Below, one piece after another: positions 8,525-17,003 of a stretch of DNA of 64,000 nucleotides (position 1 is its first letter; each line of letters opens with the position of its first letter). Position numbers and translations under genes: made by a program. The notes under the pieces were generated by a model. It was not told where the DNA came from. It saw only the letters and a program-made list of their open reading frames with translations, and did no database searches. Origin of the DNA: Cardiobacterium sp. Marseille-Q4385 (lineage in GTDB: Bacteria > Pseudomonadota > Gammaproteobacteria > Cardiobacteriales > Cardiobacteriaceae). Location: NCBI RefSeq assembly GCF_916618745.1, contig NZ_OU745373.1:620001-684000 (forward strand). The letters are read 5' to 3'.

Positions 8525-9466
8525 TCAGATGGGTAAATCGCGGCGTTCTGTGCGGCGCGGTTGTGCTGCGCGGGCAGCGAGGTAGGCGGCAAGGTATTCG
8601 TCCATGTTCTGGCTGGTTTCTACGGCAGCGCGGAAGGTCAGGCGGGCGGCAACGGCGTTCAGGTCGAAGTACCAGTACAGCGGCATCAGCGGGTTGATGA
8701 ATTGTTCGCTGCCACGGGTGCGTGCGCTGCTGTGGTGGTCACCGAAGGCGCCACGCATGGCGCTGGCGATGGCGTTGTTGATGATGCTTTTGTGGCTCGG
8801 CAGGCGTTCGTTGAGGGTGTGGATGAGGTCAAGGTAGGCGGCGCCTTCGGGCATTTCCGCGCTCAGGCTGTGGCTGCCGAGGTAAGCGCCAAGCGCGGTG
8901 AGGTCGGCAATGTTGTGCAGCAGTGGGTAGTGATCCAGGCCTTGTTCGATGCCGAAGGCGTTGACGCTGAGGTAAGCAGCCGGGTAGTCCGCGCCTGCGG
9001 CGGCAATGACGGACAGGGAGTCTTCGACAAGGGTACCGACACCGGTTTCGTCGCCGCGCATGAGGCTGTCCGTGCCGCCGTCCACGAGGATGAGGGTATC
9101 CAGCCGGTGTTCTTCGCGCAGGTAGCGGTAGGCGGCACGCAGCGGCTGTACGCCGAGGCGGTTGCTGTAGGCGTAAATCTGCGGTGCAGTTTCGCCTTGT
9201 TGTTTAAGCCAGTCGTAGAGGTGTTTTTCGGGAAAGTACGGCATCGGCGCGGGGGTGTCGTCGATGCGGTAGCAGCCTGGGCTGGGTTGGGCGCAGTCGG
9301 TAAAGTCAAGTTGGGTGAAGGACAGGTTGGCAAAGACGACGGCCTTTCCTTGCGCGCGCAGGTAGTGCCAGAGCGGAATGGCACTGGCGACGTCGTATCC
9401 GCCACCGCAGCCGGCAAGCAGGACACTGCGGCTGTGAGCAAGGCGGCTGAAGATGGGAAGTTGCAT
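8525..9466 (-). CDS. DUF1152 domain-containing protein
   Basis: 313 residues. The N-terminal SRSVLLAGCGGGYDVASAIP is the glycine-rich nucleotide-binding-like start of DUF1152 proteins, followed by LPLWHYLRAQG and, at mid-protein, DTLILVDGGTDSLMRGDE. The function is unknown; the fold resembles a Rossmann-like enzyme. No signal peptide or membrane segment is visible. A GC-rich hairpin lies just before the ATG at 9466 and no clear ribosome binding site is seen, so expression may depend on read-through from typA. The family call rests on recognised sequence pattern only. Confidence 0.75.
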   Translation of the reverse strand: MQLPIFSRLAHSRSVLLAGCGGGYDVASAIPLWHYLRAQGKAVVFANLSFTQLDFTDCAQPSPGCYRIDDTPAPMPYFPEKHLYDWLKQQGETAPQIYAYSNRLGVQPLRAAYRYLREEHRLDTLILVDGGTDSLMRGDETGVGTLVEDSLSVIAAAGADYPAAYLSVNAFGIEQGLDHYPLLHNIADLTALGAYLGSHSLSAEMPEGAAYLDLIHTLNERLPSHKSIINNAIASAMRGAFGDHHSSARTRGSEQFINPLMPLYWYFDLNAVAARLTFRAAVETSQNMDEYLAAYLAARAAQPRRTERRDLPI

Positions 9467-9474
9467 TTGTATTC

Positions 9475-9497
9475 AGGGCGGGGTGTTGCCCCGCCCT
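9475..9497 (-). terminator. Hairpin between typA and the DUF1152 gene
   Basis: AGGGCGGGG/CCCCGCCCT is a perfect 9-bp stem with a 5-base loop (TGTTG on the plus strand). On the minus strand it follows the typA stop but has no T run. It may be a weak terminator, an RNA-stability stem, or an attenuator of the next gene. Confidence 0.5.
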
Positions 9498-9513
9498 GCC
9501 CTCGTCTGTGGTG

Positions 9514-11337
9514 TTATCGCTTCGCTTTTTTCCGATCGTTTTCGGTGAGCAGTTTTTTGCGGATGCGCACGGATTTGGGCGTAACTTCGACGAGTTCGTC
9601 GTCGTCGATAAATTCCAGCGCCTGTTCGAGGGTGTTGCGGATCGGCGGGGTGAGGATGAGGTTTTCGTCCGAGCCCGCCGCGCGGATGTTGGTCAGTTGT
9701 TTGGCTTTGAGCGGGTTGACGGTGAGGTCGTTGTCGCGGCTGTGGATGCCGATCACCATGCCTTCGTACACTTCGTCGCCGTGGCCGATGAAGAGGCGGC
9801 CACGGTCTTGCAGGTTAAAGAGCGCGTAGGCCAGCGCTTTGCCGGTCGCCATCGAGATGAGTACGCCGTTGTGCCGTGTTTTGCCCAGGCCTTCTTTTTT
9901 TGGCGCGTAGTGGTCGAAGGTCTGGAATTTGAGGCCGCTGCCGGAGGTGAGGGTCATGAATTCGGTCTGGAAGCCGATGAGGCCACGCGTCGGGATGAGG
10001 TATTCGAGGCGGATGCGGCCTTTGCCGTCCGGCACCATGTTGCGCAGTTCACCTTTGCGCTCGCCCATGCGCTCCATCACCGCGCCCTGGTGTTGTTCGT
10101 CAAGGTCAAGGACGACGAATTCGTAGGGTTCGTGGGTTTCGCCGTCGATTTCTTTGTAGATGACTTCGGGACGCGAGACGCCGAGTTCGTAGCCTTCGCG
10201 GCGCATGGTTTCGATGAGCACGGAGAGGTGCAGCTCGCCCCGGCCGCTGACTTTGAATTTGTCGGGGTCGTCCATTTCTTCGACGCGCAGGGCGACGTTG
10301 TGGATGAGTTCGCGCTCCAGGCGTTCTTTGATTTGCCGGCTGGTGACGAATTTGCCTTCGCGTCCGGCGAAGGGGGAGTTGTTGACCTGGAAGGTCATGC
10401 TCATGGTCGGTTCGTCCACGGAGAGGTGCGGCAGGGCTTCAACGTGGTTCGGGTCGCAGAGGGTGTCGGAGATGTAGAGCGGGTCAATGCCGGTAAAGGA
10501 GATGATGTCGCCGGCGGCGGCGCTGTCGACTTCGACTTTTTCCAGGCCGAGGAATTTGTAGATTTGCAGGACGCGGCCGTTACGCACGTCGCCATCGCGA
10601 CCGATGATTTTGACCTGGGTGTTGCCGCTGATGCTGCCGCGCTCGATGCGGCCGATGCCGATGACGCCGGTGTAGCTGGAGTAGTCGAGTGAGGAGACTT
10701 GCATGCGGAAGGGTTTGTCGCGTTCGACTTGCGGCGGTTTGACGTGGTTGACGATGGCTTCGAAGAGCGGCGTCATGTCGCCGCTGCGGATGTCAGGGTT
10801 GTCGCCGGCGTAGCCGTTCAGGCCGGAGGCGTAGATGATAGGGAAGTCGAGTTGTTCGTCGGTGGCGCCGAGGCGGTCGAAGAGGTCGAAGGTTTCGTTC
10901 AGCACCCAGTCGGCCCGCGCGCCGGGGCGGTCGATTTTGTTGATGACGACGATGGGGTTCAGCCCCATGTCGAAGGCTTTTTGGGTGACGAAACGGGTTT
11001 GCGGCATAGGGCCGTCCATGGCGTCCACCAGGAGGAGGACGCTGTCCACCATGGAGAGGACGCGTTCGACTTCGCCGCCGAAGTCGGCGTGTCCGGGGGT
11101 ATCTACGATGTTGATTTGGTAGTCTTTCCAGCGGATAGCGGTGTTTTTCGCCATGATGGTGATGCCACGTTCGCGTTCGAGGTCCATGGAGTCCATCATG
11201 CGTTCGTAGACTTCGGCGCGCTCGGCAAGGGTGTCGGATTGGCGGAAGAGTTGGTCAACGAGGGTGGTTTTGCCGTGGTCAACGTGGGCGACGATGGCGA
11301 TGTTGCGGATTTTGTTTACGTCTTGGATATCAGTCAC
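9514..11337 (-). CDS. typA: Translational GTPase TypA/BipA
   Basis: 607 residues when started at the GTG at 11337, the same length as E. coli BipA. An ATG at 11370 would add 11 residues but follows a hairpin and has no ribosome binding site. GTPase motifs are AHVDHGKTT (G1), DTPGHADFGGEV (G3) and NKIDRPGA (G4). After the G domain come the EF-G-like domains and the BipA-specific C-terminal domain. The protein binds the 70S ribosome and is needed for ribosome assembly and growth under stress such as cold. Confidence 0.95.
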   Translation of the reverse strand: MTDIQDVNKIRNIAIVAHVDHGKTTLVDQLFRQSDTLAERAEVYERMMDSMDLERERGITIMAKNTAIRWKDYQINIVDTPGHADFGGEVERVLSMVDSVLLLVDAMDGPMPQTRFVTQKAFDMGLNPIVVINKIDRPGARADWVLNETFDLFDRLGATDEQLDFPIIYASGLNGYAGDNPDIRSGDMTPLFEAIVNHVKPPQVERDKPFRMQVSSLDYSSYTGVIGIGRIERGSISGNTQVKIIGRDGDVRNGRVLQIYKFLGLEKVEVDSAAAGDIISFTGIDPLYISDTLCDPNHVEALPHLSVDEPTMSMTFQVNNSPFAGREGKFVTSRQIKERLERELIHNVALRVEEMDDPDKFKVSGRGELHLSVLIETMRREGYELGVSRPEVIYKEIDGETHEPYEFVVLDLDEQHQGAVMERMGERKGELRNMVPDGKGRIRLEYLIPTRGLIGFQTEFMTLTSGSGLKFQTFDHYAPKKEGLGKTRHNGVLISMATGKALAYALFNLQDRGRLFIGHGDEVYEGMVIGIHSRDNDLTVNPLKAKQLTNIRAAGSDENLILTPPIRNTLEQALEFIDDDELVEVTPKSVRIRKKLLTENDRKKAKR

Positions 11338-11370
11338 GGGGTTCTCGGTTGGTTTGTGTTTTTGTTGCAT

Positions 11371-11396
11371 AAAGAACGCCGCTGGTGCGGCGTCTT
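11371..11396 (-). terminator. Hairpin in the gatB-typA intergenic region
   Basis: CGCCGC/GCGGCG stem with TTCTTT after it on the minus strand. It could terminate gatB. A TATAAT box lies just upstream (11409-11414), so a transcript started there would carry this stem in the typA leader. Confidence 0.6.
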
Positions 11397-11408
11397 CTTG
11401 GGTTGGCA

Positions 11409-11414
11409 ATTATA
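11409..11414 (-). promoter_or_regulatory. Possible -10 box for typA
   Basis: A perfect TATAAT on the minus strand, about 70 bp before the typA start. No good -35 box is seen at 16-18 bp, so this is a suggestion only. Confidence 0.4.
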
Positions 11415-11450
11415 GCGCTTCATGGTAAGCATGGGTTGTCCCGCTTGCCG

Positions 11451-12881
11451 TCAGGCTTTGAGTTTTTCTTGCAGCAGGGCGTTGACGGTTTTCGGATTCG
11501 CCTGTCCCTGCGAGCGTTTCAGCACTTGTCCGGTGAGGAAGCCGAGCATTTTGCCCTGTCCAGCGCGGTAGGCAGCGACTTGTTCAGGGTGCGCGGCGAT
11601 GACTTCGTCCACCCAGGCAGCGATTTGTCCGTCGTCATTCACTTGGCGCAGGCCTTGCGCGTCAATCAGTTCGTCCGCCGTGGCATCACCCGCCCACAGT
11701 TGCGGCAGCAGTTTTTTCGCAGCAGAGGCGGAGATGGTGTTGTCCTGTACGCGTTGCAACAGGCCGGCGAAGCGTTCAACGGTAAGCGGGATATCTTTGA
11801 TGCTGCCCGCGAGTTCGTTGTACAGCCGCGCGAACTCGCCCTGCATCCAGTTCGCCGCCAGCTTGCCGTCACCACAGGCAGCGCTCAGCGTATCGTAATA
11901 ATCGGCCATGTCGCGCGTTTGCAGGATGAACTGGATGGCGTCCGCATCCAGGCCGTAATCCTTCTGGTAGCGCGCCGCCCGCGCCTGCGGCAGCTCCGGC
12001 AGCATGGCGCGCGTTTCTTCAATCCACTCCGGTGTAAGGTCCAGCGGCAGCAGGTCGGGATCGGGGAAGTAGCGGTAGTCATTGGCTTCCTCTTTGCTGC
12101 GCATGGTGCGGGTTTCCATGCGATCGGGATCGAACAGGCGGGTTTCCTGCTCGACGGTTTTGCCGCTGTCCATAAGATCGCTCTGCCGCTCGATTTCCAG
12201 GTTAATCGCCTGCTCAACGAAGCGGAAGGAGTTGATGTTTTTCAGCTCAACGCGCGGATTGAGGTCATTGCTGCCCGCGACGCGGATGGATACGTTGGCA
12301 TCACAACGGAAAGATCCTTCCTGCATGTTGCCGTCGCTGATGCCGAGATAACGCACGAGGTGGTGTAGCTGGCGCATATAAGCCACTGCTTCCGCCGCCG
12401 AACGCAAATCCGGCTCGGAAACCAGCTCAATCAACGGCACGCCGGCGCGGTTAAGGTCGATACCGGTGCGGTCGGAAAAGGCATCGTGTACAGACTTACC
12501 CGCGTCTTCTTCCAGCTGGCCGCGATTGATGCGCACTTTGCGTACGCCGTCTGCTGTTTCCACCGTCACCACACCGCCACGAATGATGGCGTCATCTAAC
12601 TGGCTGATTTGATAGCCTTTCGGCAGGTCAGGGTAAAAATAATTCTTGCGCATGAAGAAGGCGTGCGGATTGATTTCCGCGCCAATTGCCAACCCGAACA
12701 GTGTCGCAAAACGCACCGCCTGCGCGTTCAAGACCGGCAGCACGCCCGGATAACCCAGATCGATTTCATTGACGTGAGCATTGGGCTCCGCACCGAATGC
12801 GGCGGAAGAAGGAGAAAAGAGCTTGCTGGCAGTCGCCAATTGAATATGCAATTCCAGACCAATCACGGGTTCATAGCGCAT
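11451..12881 (-). CDS. gatB: Aspartyl/glutamyl-tRNA amidotransferase subunit B
   Basis: 476 residues, the standard length for GatB. It starts MRYEPVIGLELHIQLATASK, with the family's VIGLEVH-like beginning, and contains DLGYPGVLPVLN, the RAGVPLIELVSEPDLRSAAEA segment, and a C-terminal YqeY-like helical tail. In the GatCAB complex it activates Glu-tRNA(Gln) and/or Asp-tRNA(Asn) for amidation. I chose the ATG at 12881 because GAGGA precedes it at good spacing. gatC and gatA, which often accompany gatB, are not in this window. Confidence 0.96.
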   Translation of the reverse strand: MRYEPVIGLELHIQLATASKLFSPSSAAFGAEPNAHVNEIDLGYPGVLPVLNAQAVRFATLFGLAIGAEINPHAFFMRKNYFYPDLPKGYQISQLDDAIIRGGVVTVETADGVRKVRINRGQLEEDAGKSVHDAFSDRTGIDLNRAGVPLIELVSEPDLRSAAEAVAYMRQLHHLVRYLGISDGNMQEGSFRCDANVSIRVAGSNDLNPRVELKNINSFRFVEQAINLEIERQSDLMDSGKTVEQETRLFDPDRMETRTMRSKEEANDYRYFPDPDLLPLDLTPEWIEETRAMLPELPQARAARYQKDYGLDADAIQFILQTRDMADYYDTLSAACGDGKLAANWMQGEFARLYNELAGSIKDIPLTVERFAGLLQRVQDNTISASAAKKLLPQLWAGDATADELIDAQGLRQVNDDGQIAAWVDEVIAAHPEQVAAYRAGQGKMLGFLTGQVLKRSQGQANPKTVNALLQEKLKA

Positions 12882-12897
12882 GGATATATCCTCAAAA

Positions 12898-12921
12898 GAA
12901 AGCCCCACCTAGGTGGGGCGA
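12898..12921 (-). terminator. Terminator of the pilM-Q operon
   Basis: GCCCCACCTAGGTGGGGC is a perfect palindrome (12901-12918), followed on the minus strand by TTTCTTTT. It lies 27 bp past the pilQ stop and just before gatB. Confidence 0.8.
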
Positions 12922-12947
12922 AGTGGTATGGAAAGTGTAAATGCCGC

Positions 12948-15155
12948 TTATCTATTTGGCAAGTTGGAGAACTTGTCGTTATCCACCAAGCGCTTATCAA
13001 CAATACGCGGGGTAACGAAGATCAGCATTTCGCTCTTGTTGAAGGTGCGTGAGTTTTTCTTGAAGGCATTACCAATGACTGGGATATCACCCAAAAGCGG
13101 AACTTTATCGGTAGAAGCTTTTTGCGTTTGTTTATAAACACCGCCCAAGACTATCGTCTCACCGTTATCCACCAAGACATTGGTTTTCACGCCACTTATA
13201 TTCTTGGAAAATTGAGTTTGTCCCGCAACGGAAACGTTATTACCCAGCTCATCATTGTTGATGTTCAATTCCATATCGACCATGTTATTCGGCGCGATAC
13301 GTGGGGTAACATTCAGACGTAGAGAAGCTGATACAGTTTCCAAGTTATTAGTACCATCTTCATCTTTAGTGATGATCGGCACTTCAGTACCAGACCATAC
13401 TTCGGCAACAGCACCATCTTGGGTGACAACGCGCGGGCTGGAGAGGATTTCTACACGCCCTTCAGTTTGCAGCGCAGAGAGTTCCAAATCCACCAAGAAA
13501 TCGCCACTTAGAATGGAAAGACCATAGCTAGCAGGGTTTCCTGAACCTGCGGTCACCGGCATATTGACACCCAAGCGGTTAGACAAATCCGGTATAGTTC
13601 TCGGTGTAGTTCCATTTATCGTATCAACAGCAAATTGTGTCGTCGCCTCGTTTTTACCACTACCCACAACCAAACTGTTGCTATTAGGGTTAACGAAGGA
13701 CACACCGAAGCGAGCGCCCAAATCACGGGCATAGTTATCTTCAGTAAGCACAATCCGGGAATCAATCAACACCTGTTTAACCGGTTTATCCAATTCAGCA
13801 ACGAGCTCACGTACGGCTTGGATTTTTTCCGGAATATCATTAACAATAAGGGTATTAGTCCTTTCATCCACTGATACTGAACCACGATCAGAGAGAATAG
13901 AATCTACCGTATTATTATATGAGGTTCCACTCGTAGAAGAACCTGTATTTTTCTTAGCTTCTTCTATGAGTTTCTTAAGATCTACAGCACGCGCGAATTG
14001 CACTTGGATGCGATCAATACGCGTAGGCGTCAAATCCCTTTTCTCTTTGAGCGTTGAGAGAACTTTCAGCTCAGAATCTCTTAATTCGTCCAAGGTAGCA
14101 ACATAGATGACACCACCACTTTCGCGTTTATCCAGTCCTTTGGTTTTCAGAATAATATCCAGCGCTTGATCCCAAGGTACATTATCCAAACGCAAAGTGA
14201 TATTGCCAGTCACACCGTCACTCACCACAATATTGTTTTTGGTGAATTCCGAGATAATTTGTAAGACAGCACGCACTTCAATGTCCTGGAAGTTCAGGGA
14301 TAACGGCTCGCCTCGATATTGCTTACCACTGCCAAAGCCCAGTAGTTCCTGCACTTTACGATCTTGGGCACTTTGCGCCGGTTTTCTGATTTCAATCGTA
14401 TAAGCCGTGCCGCTTTGGTAGTTTACGAATTCATAGGCGTTACCGCCCATATCCAAGGTGATCTTGGCGCCACGACCGGCTCTTTGAATCGTTGCCGTAT
14501 TGACAGGCGTGCTGTAATCGCGAACATCCAGTTGCTTTTGTTCATTATTAGCTATGCTGATACCCGGAATCTCAGCAACAACACGATTGCCATCTTTACG
14601 AAGATTAACAACTGTATCGGGAGAAGGAAGATTGAATGTAAACTGGGCACCGTTACCATTCCCCAACTTATTGAATTTAGGAGCAAGTGCAGTAACCGTA
14701 TTAACCCCTCGGCCAACAGTCGCCGTGCCAGCACCAACCTGTCTATTAACAGCTCCTCGGAATCCACCGGTAGCATTATTATTGGCAGGTTTTGCTACCC
14801 GCCCGGTATTGGCAGCCACACTGACGACAACATCCTGCCCTTGCAGGCTAACGTTATACGTTGTCGGTGCGGACAGATTAATAACGGCACGCGTACGTCC
14901 TTGTCCCGGTATAACTTCAACGTTATAAATACCATTTTGCGCAACATCGACACCACGAGTTCTCATACTAGAAGTCGTATTAGGAAAATCCAGCACAATA
15001 GAGGAATCTGTATTAAAGGCTTGTGGTTTAACGCCGGCATTTTTGAATATTACCTGATATCCACCAGCACCGCTACCATGTTCTACGCCGCTAATGCTAG
15101 CTGCATACAGACTTGAGGAAAGCAACAATAAGCTACCGGTAAAAATGTGTTTCAT
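12948..15155 (-). CDS. pilQ: Type IV pilus secretin PilQ
   Basis: About 735 residues. The order is a signal peptide (MKHIFTGSLLLLSSSLYAAS), AMIN domains that bind peptidoglycan (about 25-260), an STN/N0 domain (LSLNFQDIEVRAVLQIISEF), an N1 region, and the secretin domain. The secretin ends with the typical GVYKQTQKASTDKVPLLGDIPV and NKSEMLIFVTPRI. It forms the outer-membrane channel through which the pilus passes, and is also used for DNA uptake in competent bacteria. Two ATGs are close (15161 and 15155); AGAGG is only 2 bp from the first, so the second is more likely. It is the last gene of pilMNOPQ. Confidence 0.97.
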   Translation of the reverse strand: MKHIFTGSLLLLSSSLYAASISGVEHGSGAGGYQVIFKNAGVKPQAFNTDSSIVLDFPNTTSSMRTRGVDVAQNGIYNVEVIPGQGRTRAVINLSAPTTYNVSLQGQDVVVSVAANTGRVAKPANNNATGGFRGAVNRQVGAGTATVGRGVNTVTALAPKFNKLGNGNGAQFTFNLPSPDTVVNLRKDGNRVVAEIPGISIANNEQKQLDVRDYSTPVNTATIQRAGRGAKITLDMGGNAYEFVNYQSGTAYTIEIRKPAQSAQDRKVQELLGFGSGKQYRGEPLSLNFQDIEVRAVLQIISEFTKNNIVVSDGVTGNITLRLDNVPWDQALDIILKTKGLDKRESGGVIYVATLDELRDSELKVLSTLKEKRDLTPTRIDRIQVQFARAVDLKKLIEEAKKNTGSSTSGTSYNNTVDSILSDRGSVSVDERTNTLIVNDIPEKIQAVRELVAELDKPVKQVLIDSRIVLTEDNYARDLGARFGVSFVNPNSNSLVVGSGKNEATTQFAVDTINGTTPRTIPDLSNRLGVNMPVTAGSGNPASYGLSILSGDFLVDLELSALQTEGRVEILSSPRVVTQDGAVAEVWSGTEVPIITKDEDGTNNLETVSASLRLNVTPRIAPNNMVDMELNINNDELGNNVSVAGQTQFSKNISGVKTNVLVDNGETIVLGGVYKQTQKASTDKVPLLGDIPVIGNAFKKNSRTFNKSEMLIFVTPRIVDKRLVDNDKFSNLPNR

Positions 15156-15173
15156 ATCCATAACCTCTAAAAA

Positions 15174-15755
15174 TCAATAAGTAAATAATTCTAAAATGGC
15201 AATTCTATTCTGCCAACCACGCGGAATTCTATGTTTCTCACGTACTACAACTTGATCGGGCTTGATCGAGATAATCAGGCCATTATTTTTGCCCATGTAT
15301 TCGCCTTGCACGACATTAACCACACCGGCATCCGGCGTTTGGATCAAAGCTGCACGCCGTTGATTCTTCTTAAGGACAGTACCCACCATCCATAATTGAT
15401 TTAACTCGTAATTTTCAAGAAAATATTTTTCATGGGGCGTGGGGGCACCGTCACCACAGTCATCATCGGCACAAGCATTAGTACTGCCATCTGCCGGCAC
15501 ACTTGCATCAACTACAAACGACTTTAGTGCAAATGGATCAGCATCTTCCGCGCTATAGACATAAGGATGATACTCCTGGTTCACCGGCAATGGGCCCAAA
15601 TCCAAATTAGCACTTGGTTTGACGGTATTCTGAGTATCTTGAATAAATTGAGTCGCCTCAGTCTCTGGATTACTTCCGATGAAACCTGTAGCAAAACAGA
15701 TAGCGAATGGCAATACCGCAAGCTGATACAATATTGACTTATTGGCCATTTGCAT
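15174..15755 (-). CDS. pilP: Type IV pilus assembly protein PilP
   Basis: 193 residues. The C-terminal half shows the PilP pattern: LNQLWMVGTVLKKNQRRAAL, VVNVVQGEYMGKNNG and the end RGWQNRIAILEL. PilP normally is an inner-membrane lipoprotein joining PilN/PilO to PilQ. Here the N-terminal hydrophobic segment (ILYQLAVLPFAICFATGF) has a cysteine but no proper lipobox, so it may be anchored by the segment itself. A local insertion contains CADDDC. I chose the ATG at 15755 since GGAGG lies 5 bp before it; it overlaps the pilO end by 17 bp. Confidence 0.92.
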   Translation of the reverse strand: MQMANKSILYQLAVLPFAICFATGFIGSNPETEATQFIQDTQNTVKPSANLDLGPLPVNQEYHPYVYSAEDADPFALKSFVVDASVPADGSTNACADDDCGDGAPTPHEKYFLENYELNQLWMVGTVLKKNQRRAALIQTPDAGVVNVVQGEYMGKNNGLIISIKPDQVVVREKHRIPRGWQNRIAILELFTY

Positions 15756-16389
15756 TTTCCCCTCCACTATTCTTGAGCTGATTTATATCCTGTTTGAGGA
15801 ATTCATCCAAATTTTGATTATAGACATAAGTCTGCAACTGACTTTTAATAGCCAATTTATTTGGATCTTTTTCATCAATCTTAATTGACATATCAGAGAC
15901 ATTCAAGATGCGCTGCAAGGCAGATATTCTACTAGTAAATTGAGAAAAGTTCGCATATTTAGTATCTGCATCCAAATCAATAGGCTTAACATCATAGAAG
16001 CTCAACTTCACATCAGCTTTTGGCTGGAACTGATTAAAGATAATGTTATTATCAATTCCTGATTCATATACATTATCAATCAAATCAGGCATTTCATCCT
16101 GTGAAGGCAGAAATTCCAGTAACGATTTTAGAATAGCAACCAGTTCCGCTGAACGCTCCTGATACTTTGGTAAATCCTGTGTATATTGATATAGCTGCTT
16201 ATATTTTGCCTTTAAGGAATCAATTTCAACTTGGTTTGCACTCTGTTGCTCCATCAAAGGTTCTCGAACAAATTTATTGTAAACAAAGGCACCAAAACCA
16301 ATAAGGGCTACCCATAATATGATCTTATAATATATTGGCCAAGTCCCAGGGTTACTGGTATCTAACTGGCCCGGCGATACAAATTTCAT
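15739..16389 (-). CDS. pilO: Type IV pilus inner-membrane protein PilO
   Basis: 216 residues: a short cytoplasmic start, one membrane segment (YYKIILWVALIGFGAFVYNKF), a coiled coil (EIDSLKAKYKQLYQYTQDL) and a periplasmic ferredoxin-like domain. It pairs with PilN in the alignment complex of the pilus machine. The ATG overlaps the pilN TGA (ATGA). Confidence 0.95.
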   Translation of the reverse strand: MKFVSPGQLDTSNPGTWPIYYKIILWVALIGFGAFVYNKFVREPLMEQQSANQVEIDSLKAKYKQLYQYTQDLPKYQERSAELVAILKSLLEFLPSQDEMPDLIDNVYESGIDNNIIFNQFQPKADVKLSFYDVKPIDLDADTKYANFSQFTSRISALQRILNVSDMSIKIDEKDPNKLAIKSQLQTYVYNQNLDEFLKQDINQLKNSGGENANGQ

Positions 16390-17003
16390 CCTTGACCTCC
16401 TTCTGTCTTAGTAGGTTCACGCTTTACTTTCACATGAATGACGAATTCTTTTACTTCGCTATTTGGGGGTACGGTAAAACTCTTTTCATCACCAACGGTA
16501 CCCGTAATTCTTTCCACATCAGCCGGTGGCGAGAAATAGGAAAATTTTTCCATATTACGGATAAATTGTGCTACCGCACTGTCGTTCATTGCAATACCCT
16601 TAATTGCAACGCTTCCATCCTTACCAATTTCACCAGCTTGGTAATCTACGGATCGTAAAAAGATAGTTTCTGGTGTGTTTTTTGCAATATAATCAAGCAT
16701 TTCAGTAACCAAGCCGCGCTGTGCCTGTAATCCTTGAATAACCTCAATCTGCAAATTGACTTGTCTGTTCAATTCCGTCAATCGCTCAACTTCACTTTTA
16801 GCTTTAGACAGTTTTGCGGTTTCGCTCTTTATCTGCTCCTTAGCCACTTCCTGTTGTTCTATATAGTTGGTTTCGTACCAATAATTAGCAGCTAATGCAA
16901 GCGCACAGGCAATAACTATTGCTATCGTTGCATAGGTGAAGGTTTTTCTTTGCTCTTCGCGGCGTTGTGCCCGCCACGGTTGCAGGTTAAATTTTCTAGC
17001 CAT
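16386..17003 (-). CDS. pilN: Type IV pilus inner-membrane protein PilN
   Basis: 205 residues. It begins MARKFNLQPWRAQRREEQRK: the conserved N-terminal stretch (here FNLQPWR, where other PilN proteins often have INLLPWR) binds PilM. A membrane segment follows (ATIAIVIACALALAANYWY), then a coiled coil and a periplasmic domain. Its ATG overlaps the pilM stop (TAATG). Confidence 0.96.
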   Translation of the reverse strand: MARKFNLQPWRAQRREEQRKTFTYATIAIVIACALALAANYWYETNYIEQQEVAKEQIKSETAKLSKAKSEVERLTELNRQVNLQIEVIQGLQAQRGLVTEMLDYIAKNTPETIFLRSVDYQAGEIGKDGSVAIKGIAMNDSAVAQFIRNMEKFSYFSPPADVERITGTVGDEKSFTVPPNSEVKEFVIHVKVKREPTKTEGGQG

